This document shows, piece after piece, positions 24,269 through 33,482 of a stretch of DNA of 36,338 nucleotides. Every line of letters starts with the position of its first letter. The first letter of the stretch is position 1. The stretch comes from Candidatus Poseidoniaceae archaeon (GTDB lineage Archaea > Thermoplasmatota > Poseidoniia > Poseidoniales > Poseidoniaceae): positions 1 through 36,338 of the forward strand of contig JADHSC010000017.1 in assembly GCA_016777125.1 (NCBI GenBank). Reading direction: 5' to 3'. Position numbers and translations under genes: made by a program. The notes beneath the pieces are model-generated. The model was not told the origin of the DNA, did no database searches, and worked only from the letters and a program-made list of their open reading frames with translations.

Positions 24269-25327
24269 ATGATTGGGACTTCTATGGGGCTCATGTTGAT
24301 GACAACATTTGGGCCTATCGAATGGGTTTTACTGAGCCTATGGTTTCTAGCAGTATCAGCTCCGATTGTTTATTCGATCAAGAACAAAACTCCTGTGGCC
24401 TTAGGGATTTCTGTCGCCTTACTGCTTGGCTATATTGTTCAGTACTCCTGGGTTGTACTGAGGAACTACGATATCGATATTCAATTTGTATGGGCTGATT
24501 TCATGCTTATTCCTACTCGGATTGACTCTCCTACCTGGCTACATACGCTCGCTAGTGCTGGCTTTTTGCATAGTCAAAGTGACGTTACGCATGTACTTGG
24601 TAACGTTTTGGTGATTGCTCTTGTTGGAATTCCACTTGAACAAAGACTCGGAACGAATCGATTCATCATCGTCTATGTTCTTGGATTGCTGGGTGGTTCA
24701 ATCGCATGGGTCTTGTTCAATATGGACTCATCGACACCTTCATGGGGCGCTTCGGGAGCAGCCTTTGGATTGTTAGGAGCCTATCTTTCAGGGTGGCCAA
24801 GGGATGAAATACCGTTCCCTCTCATTTTGATACGTCCATGGCCTGTAACCATAATTGCACTCTTTTATTTTGGATTCGAACTGGTCAGAGCCTTCTCAAC
24901 AGTTGGTCTTGGAACGTATTCAACAGTCGCTCACATGGCTCACATAGGAGGATTTGTTTTGGCGTATGCAGCCGTGCCATTCCTTGCAAGAGGAGGGCCT
25001 TATCCTATGGGCGTCGTTGATGGCGGGCCGAAAGGATTTGGAAATGCCCGTGCTCATCTTGATCGGATAAAAGCAAACATGGCGGATCTTTCTCAGAGAG
25101 ATGATCCATGGACCGAGCAGGGATATGACTTACCAAAGAAATTAAAGGACCCATTTAGAAAACTCAGAGAGGCATCTGATGAAGCAGAAACTCGGCTCGC
25201 TTGGATGGAGCATATTGCAGATGCTGGTGATTGTCCAGTGTGTTCTTCTTCATTAGGAATGGTTGAACGAAAAGATGGACCGCAATTGCAATGTTCACAA
25301 CACCCATCACATCTTTCTTGGCCTTAG
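24269..25327 (+). CDS. Rhomboid intramembrane serine protease with C-terminal Cys/His motif
   Basis: A membrane protease that cuts transmembrane helices of substrates. Of 352 residues the first 240 hold about six or seven helices. The motifs are HVLGN (His108, Asn112; oxyanion side), WGASGAAFG with nucleophile Ser162, and AHMAHIGG with catalytic His225. The cytoplasmic C-terminal tail ends in CPVC...QCSQHPSHLSWP, which could bind zinc (two Cys plus Cys/His). It starts at ATG 24269, 46 bases from the divergent ccmAB-like gene, and the next gene on the strand, 83 bases on, is a membrane-anchored subtilase. A functional link (release or processing of surface proteins) is possible but not shown. 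Confidence 0.92.
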   Translation: MIGTSMGLMLMTTFGPIEWVLLSLWFLAVSAPIVYSIKNKTPVALGISVALLLGYIVQYSWVVLRNYDIDIQFVWADFMLIPTRIDSPTWLHTLASAGFLHSQSDVTHVLGNVLVIALVGIPLEQRLGTNRFIIVYVLGLLGGSIAWVLFNMDSSTPSWGASGAAFGLLGAYLSGWPRDEIPFPLILIRPWPVTIIALFYFGFELVRAFSTVGLGTYSTVAHMAHIGGFVLAYAAVPFLARGGPYPMGVVDGGPKGFGNARAHLDRIKANMADLSQRDDPWTEQGYDLPKKLKDPFRKLREASDEAETRLAWMEHIADAGDCPVCSSSLGMVERKDGPQLQCSQHPSHLSWP

Positions 25328-25410
25328 AATCAGGTTCGAAAAAGTGTGAAACATTGAACCTTACAACGATAGCATCAAAATAGGCGAGGTGTTCGTCTAT
25401 CTTGGCCATT

Positions 25411-28400
25411 ATGTCGAATCCACGATATCAACAGTCTCGAGCGCCAGCATTTCTGTTGGTATTTCTCTTGCTATTGGTCCCATGTACTGCGTTTGTAAGT
25501 TCTCAAGAGAACGTAGATTCTCCTATCGAGATTACACACGCCCCTGCAATCCTTGTCGATGGCTTACCACCACTCATGTGTGGCGATGAAGTTTGTGAGC
25601 GCCCTCTTCGAGAATATCTCAGAGACGGCCGTCCAGCAGCACAAGAATACGGATGGTGGAATTCATTCGGACCTGATTTAGATTGGAATGGAATGGACGA
25701 CCGCTTACAACGTGTTCTCGACGGAATGGACTCAGTATCCCCCACTGCTATCATCGGACCTGATGGGAAAAAGACAGTAGCAATTGTTGTTGATTATGCT
25801 TGGCATCCAACAGATACTGAAATTATTGATCTCAAGAATGTACTCAACCAACACGGATGGATTGGTGAAGAACAAGGCGCTTGGTTTTCAGAACTCCGCA
25901 GCATTGATTCTCTCGTGGTCGACAAAGTTCCAGTATCTGCTTTAATGGATATTTATTTCCTAGATGGAGTTGTTGTTATTGAAATGCAAAACGTCATGGC
26001 TCCTTCAAATGACATTGCAGCTCGCGCCTCTAAGGCAAGAGATTCAGAGTTCTATGGAAATTATATTTCTGAACAAGGTTTGACTGGAGCAGGGGTTGTC
26101 ATCGCAGTTCTTGATACGGGCGTGGACAATGAACACCGTTCTTTGAACGATTTCGATGATCAAAATGATGATCCAGATCCAGATCCAAATTCCTATAACG
26201 ATCAAAAATGGTTTGGAGGATTTGATGCTACAAGTCCAAGTCCAAGCCAAGACGGTTCAGTTGATCCTGATGATGGCAATGGCCACGGCACCCACGTCGC
26301 AGGATCTGCTCTGGGAACTGGAAGTTCCACAGCTGTGCATAGAGGTACCGCACCAGGAGCAGGGCTTGTTGATATCAAGGTTCTTTCAGATGGTGGTGGG
26401 ACGAACTCACAAGCAAGTTTGGCTGGTCTTCAATGGATGATTGATAACCAAGATACAGACTGGGGTATCGATAATGACTATCGTGGAATTCAGATTGGTT
26501 CAATGTCGTTTGGTTCAGTTAGTACCCCCCTAAATCCAGGCGATCAAGGAGACAACGGTACTGGAGCTGAAGCGAATTTGGTCAATACCGCAACTGAAAA
26601 CGGTATTATTTGTGTGGTTGCTATCGGTAACGACGGAAGTAATCGTGTTCCTTCTCCGGCAAGTGCAGATGGTGCCATTACCGTTGGTTCTGTTACCGAT
26701 AAAAATACAGTAGATCGTGAGGATGACGAGTGGGATGATTATTCAAATTGGGGGCCTCGACTTTCCGATCAGGATGATGATGATTGGGACGAACTTAAGC
26801 CAGACATAACCTCTTATGGGACAAATATCTATTCGGCCACAGCAGCAACAGCGCCTCTAATTCCTGGACAAGTTGCAAGTGCAGACAACGATTATGACGA
26901 AAAAACAGGAACAAGTATGGCAACTCCAATCGCATCCGGTGTTATCGCTCTCATGCTAGAGGCAGATTCTTCTCTTTCCCCTCAAGATGTTAAGGACAAT
27001 TTAAGGAATTCATCAGAAGTACGTGGTAATCCATCTGAATCAGGTGTTAGCGACCGATGGAATGATAAGTATGGATTCGGAATTATCGATGCAAATTGCG
27101 CAGTATCTTTGATTATGGAAATTGTTTGTGGGACAGATACTGTCATACGAGCTCCAACGAGTGATGTTAACGTAAGTTTTCCCGTAAACGGAACGTGGCT
27201 CCTTAGTGGTGATACAACACGGATTTCTGGAAATGTTAATGCAACCGAAGTCGATTATTCCAAGGTTGAAATATATCTCGAAAGAAGATATGCTCCAAAT
27301 TGGCAAGGCGTCCCGAAGATGATTTTGAATTGGACAGAAGCGAGTGGGCCTGTTGATAATTGGTTCCTTGACGTGTTGATTGAGGATTCGTGGGTTGAAT
27401 ATACTGATAGTACCTACTATGACTTCATTCGAGTGTACGCTCGAGCTACAGGCGACGAAGGAAATGAGTCAAATCCTTCAATCCGTGACATAAAAGTTTC
27501 TAGGATGGGTGTTTCAATTGAGACTCCCACTTTGAGAGAGGGGCTTGAAGGATCAGTCCAAGTTACTGGCGAGGTTGAAGGTGTCGAGCATGATCGAATC
27601 GAATATCGAGTTGATGGAGGGGAATGGAAACTCGGTACTACTTTGAATGGGAAGAGTGGTAATGGCCAAGATGGTCTGGATGATTGGGAGTTCACATGGG
27701 ACACCACTGGGACCGAAGATGGTTCGAGAGACTTTTCAATTCGCATGGTCAACAAATCGGGTTTGTCATCTCCCGTAGCAACAAGGACGTTTAACATCGA
27801 TAATATCGCCCCAGCACCAGCATTAAGATTCAATGGTGATGTTGAAATCTTCGATCAACAATTACCTGCTGAAACAGTTTATTCAGGAAGTTTGCTCGAA
27901 CTGAAATTTGAGGTATTCAATGGCGGTGACAAAGATGCGAATGATATCTTTGTCCGGCTCGATGCCCCTGGAGAAATTTCTGAAAATTATCCCTCACAGG
28001 GGCTCATTCCCTTGCTCAAAAAAGGGCAATCAGTAGAAGTCACCCTTTGGTGGCTAGCAACTGTTGCAGGCACTCACAACGTTTCGATCGAACTGGATCC
28101 AAATAACGTTCAAGGAGACCTCAATTTGGAAGATAATATCCACTCGTTTACCTATGAAATTCTTGAGCGGCCATCCGAACCTGTATTGAGATTTTTACCA
28201 GGTTCGACAACCACACTCCCAAATATTCCAATTGTGAATGAACCGTACACAATCCGAGTACGCATCGACAACCTAGGTTTAGATGATGCTATTTCTTTGA
28301 AGGTGAATTTAGAACGAATGAATCTAGAATACGGTGGATTTGAACCCATTGACGAAGAATCAATTGTCGTCATTCCCGGTGCCACTACGACCTCGGGTGA

Positions 28401-30270
28401 TGCAGTTGTGTCTTTCACAGATATACATTCCGAGAAAGGAGGAGTCCTCTATCGTGCTGTATTGTCTGGTGACGGCGTCGATGCTAATTACAATACCATT
28501 CGATTCACTGTAGCAGTGAGCGATCTTCTTTCAGGTGGGACAAGTACTCTCTCCTTATCCGATGATGAATTTCCTGTTGCATTTGCGGGGATTGGAAAAT
28601 CCTCTCTCGTATTCACTGAAACAAACGGAGAACTCCATGTGCGATCTCTAAGCAGTGAACTGACTTTACTTACGGATACACTTGTGGATGCAAATTGGGC
28701 AGGTGAACTCACTGTATTCGAACGAAGTGACGGCCTCGTCCATGCTGCTTGGACAAGCAGGGTGGAAAATCAGGTGGGTTCGTCACTCAATGATGTCGCA
28801 ATGACTTCTTTCTCGGAAACGGGGCAAATGCTTCCAGTGCATCATCATCTCACTCCAATAAAAATTGCAGAGGGTCAATACTGGGGCCTTGATATTTCAG
28901 AAGAAGATGGACTTTATGTCTTATCGGGATATTATCGTAATATCTCAACAGGAGGTTCTTGGAGTGATACAACATCTCTCTTTAGTATCCATTCTACAAA
29001 TCCAGACCTCAAGGAAAATTGGTCATCTCCAGTAAATCACCTTGTGAACATCGACATTCATCCTAACGAAGGGGATCCTTTGAGCAGCATACTTCTTGAT
29101 GGAGAGTTGCATCTGCTCTATCAAGAAATCAGAGATGATATCTCTGGTGAAGAGCGTGTTGGACTCATGTATGCACGTGGAGGATTGATTGACAAAGACT
29201 GGTCATATCAGTTGTCCGTAGGAGATTATGCTTCCTCCCCGCACTTAGGAGTCCTCAATGTGGATGATACAGATATGATTTTCGCTGCCTGGATTGAGGG
29301 TGAGGGCCGAACTGCACACATTGCCCACACTGCAACAAAAGGAAACTGGGTTGAAGAAATCCATAAGGTATCCGCTCCGGGTTCAACACGAATTGAATTT
29401 TCCCAACATTCAAAGTCAATCGATGTGATTTATGATGAAATTACAGTCTATGGGAGTTCAATTCGCTACGGTTTATTGATAGATGATGGGAATAATCCAA
29501 TCTTTGCGCTCGGAAATATTATTTCGAATACTGGTGATCTCATCGGCTATTCCACCAACGATAAAGATGGGATTTTGTTTACTGAATCCGAGACTGGCCG
29601 CATATCGATGCAGAAATTTGCACTTAATGTAGAACAAGAACCTTCTGAACCGAAATCATTCTTTGAGCAGTTAATTGAGCCTCTACCCGGTTCAGAATCA
29701 ACAAAGAAACTTATTTTCGTCGGAATCCTTGGAGTAATCTCTCTCCTCTTCCTAACCGTAATGGCCACTCTGAGGCACTCTCCCAAAGAAGAAGACGATG
29801 AGCCTGCCGAACTGGAGGATGCTGATGTAGCGATCATGGTTACTGTACAAGAAGATTCGATTGATGAGGATGAAGAGTTGGTTGCGACATTATCGCCTTC
29901 TTCTCCAGAAATGGTAATCGAAATGGAAGAGCCCACTCTTCTTGATACGCTTGAAGCAAAGAACGCCTCTGGCGATGGAAGTGCACGCCTTAACAGGAGA
30001 ATGCAAAGGAAACAGGAACGTGAAATCGCAGAGATTGTTTCGAAGGGTCCTCCATTGCCGATGCCAGTTCCTGGTCAACTCAATCCACTTCCTCAACCCA
30101 CGATTCCTCTTGATGGAGAGCCGGTTTTACCTGCACTCCCTCCTCTGCCTGAACTTCCACCGTTACGTAGGGAAGCGACATGCCCTTCATGTCAAGCAAA
30201 CTTTGTGGTTACTGATATGATGCGTACACAGCTTGAATGCCCGATTTGCTCAGAAAAGTTCAGTCTTTAG
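25411..30270 (+). CDS. Giant membrane-anchored subtilisin-like (S8) surface protease
   Basis: A secreted protease anchored at the cell surface, 1619 residues from the ATG at 25411 (three codons after an in-frame TTG). Order: signal peptide (AFLLVFLLLLVPCTAFVSS); pro-region to about 210; S8 catalytic domain with Asp235 (VLDTGVD), His292 (GHGTHVAG) and Ser502 (GTSMATP), including a Ca-like Asp-rich insert; several beta-sandwich modules, one resembling CARDB near 800-900 (LELKFEVFNGGDKDANDIFV); a long region to about 1430; one membrane helix (about 1433-1453, FVGILGVISLLFLTVMATL); and a cytoplasmic tail with acidic and Pro-rich parts ending in a zinc ribbon, CPSC...CPIC. Such proteases are typical of heterotrophic marine archaea that degrade proteins. 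A zinc ribbon on the inside of a surface protease is unusual. Confidence 0.92.
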   Translation: MSNPRYQQSRAPAFLLVFLLLLVPCTAFVSSQENVDSPIEITHAPAILVDGLPPLMCGDEVCERPLREYLRDGRPAAQEYGWWNSFGPDLDWNGMDDRLQRVLDGMDSVSPTAIIGPDGKKTVAIVVDYAWHPTDTEIIDLKNVLNQHGWIGEEQGAWFSELRSIDSLVVDKVPVSALMDIYFLDGVVVIEMQNVMAPSNDIAARASKARDSEFYGNYISEQGLTGAGVVIAVLDTGVDNEHRSLNDFDDQNDDPDPDPNSYNDQKWFGGFDATSPSPSQDGSVDPDDGNGHGTHVAGSALGTGSSTAVHRGTAPGAGLVDIKVLSDGGGTNSQASLAGLQWMIDNQDTDWGIDNDYRGIQIGSMSFGSVSTPLNPGDQGDNGTGAEANLVNTATENGIICVVAIGNDGSNRVPSPASADGAITVGSVTDKNTVDREDDEWDDYSNWGPRLSDQDDDDWDELKPDITSYGTNIYSATAATAPLIPGQVASADNDYDEKTGTSMATPIASGVIALMLEADSSLSPQDVKDNLRNSSEVRGNPSESGVSDRWNDKYGFGIIDANCAVSLIMEIVCGTDTVIRAPTSDVNVSFPVNGTWLLSGDTTRISGNVNATEVDYSKVEIYLERRYAPNWQGVPKMILNWTEASGPVDNWFLDVLIEDSWVEYTDSTYYDFIRVYARATGDEGNESNPSIRDIKVSRMGVSIETPTLREGLEGSVQVTGEVEGVEHDRIEYRVDGGEWKLGTTLNGKSGNGQDGLDDWEFTWDTTGTEDGSRDFSIRMVNKSGLSSPVATRTFNIDNIAPAPALRFNGDVEIFDQQLPAETVYSGSLLELKFEVFNGGDKDANDIFVRLDAPGEISENYPSQGLIPLLKKGQSVEVTLWWLATVAGTHNVSIELDPNNVQGDLNLEDNIHSFTYEILERPSEPVLRFLPGSTTTLPNIPIVNEPYTIRVRIDNLGLDDAISLKVNLERMNLEYGGFEPIDEESIVVIPGATTTSGDAVVSFTDIHSEKGGVLYRAVLSGDGVDANYNTIRFTVAVSDLLSGGTSTLSLSDDEFPVAFAGIGKSSLVFTETNGELHVRSLSSELTLLTDTLVDANWAGELTVFERSDGLVHAAWTSRVENQVGSSLNDVAMTSFSETGQMLPVHHHLTPIKIAEGQYWGLDISEEDGLYVLSGYYRNISTGGSWSDTTSLFSIHSTNPDLKENWSSPVNHLVNIDIHPNEGDPLSSILLDGELHLLYQEIRDDISGEERVGLMYARGGLIDKDWSYQLSVGDYASSPHLGVLNVDDTDMIFAAWIEGEGRTAHIAHTATKGNWVEEIHKVSAPGSTRIEFSQHSKSIDVIYDEITVYGSSIRYGLLIDDGNNPIFALGNIISNTGDLIGYSTNDKDGILFTESETGRISMQKFALNVEQEPSEPKSFFEQLIEPLPGSESTKKLIFVGILGVISLLFLTVMATLRHSPKEEDDEPAELEDADVAIMVTVQEDSIDEDEELVATLSPSSPEMVIEMEEPTLLDTLEAKNASGDGSARLNRRMQRKQEREIAEIVSKGPPLPMPVPGQLNPLPQPTIPLDGEPVLPALPPLPELPPLRREATCPSCQANFVVTDMMRTQLECPICSEKFSL

Positions 30271-30276
30271 GTGATC
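30269..30276 (+). promoter_or_regulatory. Ribosome-binding site fixing the glmS start
   Basis: AGGTGATC is a perfect complement to the usual archaeal 16S 3' tail. Its AG comes from the subtilase stop (TAG). It stands three bases (ATT after the C at 30276, then TTG) ahead of the TTG at 30280 that places Met directly before the catalytic Cys, so this site selects TTG 30280 rather than GTG 30271. Confidence 0.8.
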
Positions 30277-30279
30277 ATT

Positions 30280-32097
30280 TTGTGCGGTATTTTTGGCTAT
30301 ATTGGTGATAAAAATGCTTCACAAGTACTTGTTCAAGGTCTGCTTAGACTAGAGTACAGAGGCTATGATTCAAGTGGTATCGTCGTACGAAATGGATCGC
30401 TCCAGACGTTCAAAGAGATTGGAAAAATCTCAGACCTTACGTCAAGGCTTCCTAAAATGAAAGGAACCATTGGCATATCCCATACTCGTTGGGCAACCCA
30501 TGGAGGGGTGACAAAAGAGAACGCTCATCCCCACATTAGCGAGGATGGTAAGGTTGCCATCGTCCATAACGGAATTCTTCAGAATTCAAACATATTACGT
30601 AAACGCCTAACTCGCAAAGGAATTACACTTTCTTCAGAAACTGATTCAGAAGTGTTCTGTCATTTCATCGCTATGGAATTGGAGAAAGGAAAGACTCCTA
30701 TGGAAGCACTTGCTTCTGTTCTTCGTATCGTTCGAGGGACATGGGGCCTCTGCGTTCTCTTCGAGGATTATGATATGATCTTGTGTGCACGTCATGGTTC
30801 ACCATTGATTATTGGTCGTTCCTCTGATGAAATATTCATCTCAAGTGATCCTCATGCAATCCGAGAACATACAACTGAAATGTTCGCTCTCGATGATGGC
30901 CAAATCGCTCGCCTTGATCGTGAAGGTTTCGAAATAATGCTTCCCGAAGGAACACCTGTTGAATCTAATCCTCTTGAACTTGATGAGGAATGGGGTGTCA
31001 GTGATTTAGGGGATTATCCACACTTCATGCTAAAAGAAATTCATGAGCAATCTGAATCCTTACAACATTGCATCAGTGGAAGACTTCGACATTCATCAGG
31101 ATCAGCGAATCTTGGTGGTCTGGATATCACCCCCAAAGCACTCTCAAGAATCCCTCACGTTCGACTAATTGGTTGTGGAACGGCATTGCATGCTGCACAA
31201 ATCGGCCAATTGCTGATTGAAAAGTGGGCACGTATCCCTGCTGTTTCTCACGTTGCTAGTGAATTCAACATGAATGATCCTGTGATTAATTCAAAGGCCA
31301 TGCATTTTGCGATTTCTCAATCTGGTGAAACTGCAGATACACTTTCTGCAGTCAAAGAAATTCAGCGCAAGGGTGCTGATGTTCACGGAGTCATCAATGT
31401 CGTCGGTTCTACGATTGCTCGTCAATGTGGAAAAGGAGTGTATATTCACTCAGGTCCTGAACAATCTGTTGCATCCACTAAGGCATTTACCAATATGGTA
31501 GGGGCACTTTCTCTTTTCGCCCTTAAACTAGGGCGTGGTAGATCGCTTAATCTCTCAGAAGGAAAGAGAATTACAAAGGGATTGAAAGATTTACCAAAGA
31601 AAATCGAAGCATATCTTGCTGATCAAGGCCCTATTGCCGAGGCAGTTGATGCGATTATAGGGGCTAAGAACGTTCTCTTCTTAGGTCGTGGAGTCTCGTC
31701 ACCAGTTGCTTCAGAAGGGGCGCTTAAATTGATGGAGATTGCGTATATTCCCTGTCTTGCTTATCCGGCTGGAGAAATGAAACATGGCCCAATCGCATTG
31801 ATTGAAGAAGGTTCTCCAGTTGTTGTTATTGCTCCAGATGATGGAGTTCAAGACCGAACACTCAATGCGATACATGAGTGTAAAGCACGTGGTGCTCGCA
31901 TTATTTTAATTCATGAAGAAGGTGATTCTATCTCTGAAATCGGTGACATCAATATTCCAGTTCCCAAGACACATCCTATGCTTTCTCCACTGATCACGGT
32001 TCTGCCAACACAGCTTATCGCATATCATACAGCACTAAAACTCGGAAACGATGTTGATCGACCTCGTAATCTTGCGAAATCGGTGACGGTTGAATGA
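30280..32097 (+). CDS. glmS: Glutamine:fructose-6-phosphate aminotransferase (GlmS)
   Basis: It makes glucosamine-6-phosphate from fructose-6-phosphate and glutamine, the first step to UDP-GlcNAc. From the TTG start it has 605 residues: an N-terminal amidotransferase domain starting with Met-Cys-Gly-Ile-Phe, in which the Cys becomes the N-terminal nucleophile after Met removal, with RWATHGG and NGI(L)QN-type motifs; then two SIS isomerase domains (SQSGETADTLSA; STKAFTNM); and the canonical C-terminus NLAKSVTVE. A GTG start at 30271 would bury the Cys four residues in and is unlikely. The gene directly follows the subtilase stop. Its stop (32097) touches the stop of the convergent KaiC-like gene. 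It supplies amino sugars for the glycosylation genes in the window. Confidence 0.96.
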   Translation: MCGIFGYIGDKNASQVLVQGLLRLEYRGYDSSGIVVRNGSLQTFKEIGKISDLTSRLPKMKGTIGISHTRWATHGGVTKENAHPHISEDGKVAIVHNGILQNSNILRKRLTRKGITLSSETDSEVFCHFIAMELEKGKTPMEALASVLRIVRGTWGLCVLFEDYDMILCARHGSPLIIGRSSDEIFISSDPHAIREHTTEMFALDDGQIARLDREGFEIMLPEGTPVESNPLELDEEWGVSDLGDYPHFMLKEIHEQSESLQHCISGRLRHSSGSANLGGLDITPKALSRIPHVRLIGCGTALHAAQIGQLLIEKWARIPAVSHVASEFNMNDPVINSKAMHFAISQSGETADTLSAVKEIQRKGADVHGVINVVGSTIARQCGKGVYIHSGPEQSVASTKAFTNMVGALSLFALKLGRGRSLNLSEGKRITKGLKDLPKKIEAYLADQGPIAEAVDAIIGAKNVLFLGRGVSSPVASEGALKLMEIAYIPCLAYPAGEMKHGPIALIEEGSPVVVIAPDDGVQDRTLNAIHECKARGARIILIHEEGDSISEIGDINIPVPKTHPMLSPLITVLPTQLIAYHTALKLGNDVDRPRNLAKSVTVE

Positions 32098-32817
32098 TTA
32101 GAGGACAGTGAATCGCTGTTCACTTTCTTTCCAATCAAACGGTTTGTATCCCAAAGCGTGTCGAGTATGACGCATCTTAACAATTCCAAGTTTACGTTGA
32201 ACATCATCGCCTTTTCGATCCATGACAAGGTGAATAACACCGTCAGAGAGATAATCTTCAACACCATATTCACCGAATTGTTTGTTATCTTCTCCGGTCA
32301 TTTCGCAGATAAAGAAGGATGTCAACTCCAGTCGTCGAACAGCCTCAAAGAGTCTGAAGATTTCATCACGAGGGTTTTCCATTTTCGTCAGTGTGAAGAA
32401 TGCCCCGAGTGAATCGAAAACCAGAAGTTCAAAACCAATTGATTTACGATAATTGGTTAATTGTTTGATGAGCTGCCCCATCCAGTCAACACGATTACTC
32501 ATTCCTTGTTCATCCAATTGAACACGAAGGTCAGATAAATCGATAATTGCAATTCGGTTTCGGACACGTGGGTCATCGACGTTCATGCCCATGTTTGACA
32601 TGTGAGCACGAAGGGAATCCTTTCCTTGCTCCAGGGTCACGTAAATTCCGCTTGTTTCACCATAGAGAACTGCATTGTAGAGGACAGAGAATGTTACACT
32701 GGATTTCATAGCTCCAGAGGCGCCTGCGACAATACAGATGTGCCCTTTTGGAATTCCTCCTTGCATGTTTTCATCCAATCCTTCAACGTGGGTTGGTATT
32801 CGTTTCATGGTGTCCAT
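32098..32817 (-). CDS. KaiC-like RecA-family ATPase (single domain)
   Basis: A single RecA/KaiC ATPase domain of 239 residues from the ATG at 32817; an in-frame TTG at 32844 is less likely. It opens with IPTHVEGLDENMQGGIPKG, the KaiC-family lead-in, then a Walker A variant GASGAMKSS in which Met replaces the usual Gly before Lys, GIYVTLEQ with the catalytic Glu, and Walker B LLVFDSLG. Archaeal one-domain KaiC-like proteins are often signalling ATPases and not clock parts; the substrate here is unknown. It is tail to tail with glmS and head to head with the Maf gene (about 95 bases between the starts). Confidence 0.88.
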   Translation of the reverse strand: MDTMKRIPTHVEGLDENMQGGIPKGHICIVAGASGAMKSSVTFSVLYNAVLYGETSGIYVTLEQGKDSLRAHMSNMGMNVDDPRVRNRIAIIDLSDLRVQLDEQGMSNRVDWMGQLIKQLTNYRKSIGFELLVFDSLGAFFTLTKMENPRDEIFRLFEAVRRLELTSFFICEMTGEDNKQFGEYGVEDYLSDGVIHLVMDRKGDDVQRKLGIVKMRHTRHALGYKPFDWKESEQRFTVL

Positions 32818-32903
32818 TGTTGCGCCCCGTCTAAAGGAAAACAATCAGCCCTTTGAAACTCACGCTTCAAACGTTTGCAAAATCTGATGAACTGTTCCCT
32901 CTT

Positions 32904-32908
32904 AGGGT
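32904..32908 (+). promoter_or_regulatory. Ribosome-binding site of the Maf gene
   Basis: AGGGT, four bases before the ATG at 32913, supports this start over the in-frame codon 60 bases upstream, whose extra 20 residues have no counterpart in Maf proteins. Confidence 0.55.
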
Positions 32909-32912
32909 AACC

Positions 32913-33482
32913 ATGCAGATTCTTCTTGCATCAGCGTCTACTCGCCGGGGTCTTATTCTTCAGAAGCGATATTCCGATGTAGTACAAAGACCACTGGCAA
33001 ACGTTGACGAAAGTGTACCAAGAGGACCAGTTTCAGAACAAGTAAAAGAGGTCTCATTGCGAAAATCAAACGCAGTTTCATTCCCTGTCGACGAGGATGT
33101 TGTTGTGGTTGCAGATACGTTGGTTGAAGATCCTGATGACGAGAACGCTGCTCTTGGGCAACCAAGGGGTCGGTCTCATGCAACCAGTATGCTGATTCGT
33201 TTACGTGGGCGAAGACATAGAGTATGGTCAGCGACATCAGTTCATGCGTTGAATCAATGGAAAACTTCAATCGAATGTGCAATTGTTGAGTTTAGTGATT
33301 TCTCAGATGATGATTTGATTGAACTCATCGAATCCAATTCATGGCAAGGAAAAGCCGGTGGCTATGATCTTGCTGGGCTAATGGGTCAGCACGCTACATT
33401 GGTTGAAGGTTCAGAATCAACCGTTCTTGGATTTACAGAAGAGTCTCTTGATTATCTCGATCAATTAAGACAACTACTTTGA
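32913..33482 (+). CDS. Maf-family nucleotide pyrophosphatase
   Basis: A house-cleaning enzyme that hydrolyses non-canonical or excess nucleoside triphosphates (dTTP/UTP or m7GTP type). From ATG 32913 it has 189 residues, the usual Maf length. Motifs are LLASASTRR (4-12) at the N-terminus, the catalytic region VVVADTLVEDP, and SWQGKAGGYDLAG near residue 145-157, equivalent to the family EWxxKAGxYxIQG stretch; Trp and Lys-Ala-Gly are kept. The subfamily cannot be settled because the usual discriminating residues differ. It overlaps the last nine bases of the convergent membrane-protein gene. Confidence 0.88.
   Translation: MQILLASASTRRGLILQKRYSDVVQRPLANVDESVPRGPVSEQVKEVSLRKSNAVSFPVDEDVVVVADTLVEDPDDENAALGQPRGRSHATSMLIRLRGRRHRVWSATSVHALNQWKTSIECAIVEFSDFSDDDLIELIESNSWQGKAGGYDLAGLMGQHATLVEGSESTVLGFTEESLDYLDQLRQLL

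Noticed and set aside
25328-25410. Promoter for the subtilase gene
   Set aside because: A promoter may be here, but I could not find a convincing TATA or BRE element; the GAGGTG at 25386 is too far from the ATG to be a clear ribosome-binding site.
26156-26280. Short direct repeats (GATCCAGATCCAGATCC, CAAGTCCAAGTCCAAG)
   Set aside because: These encode the Asp/Pro and Ser/Pro runs of the protease insert; protein low complexity and not a mobile or CRISPR element.
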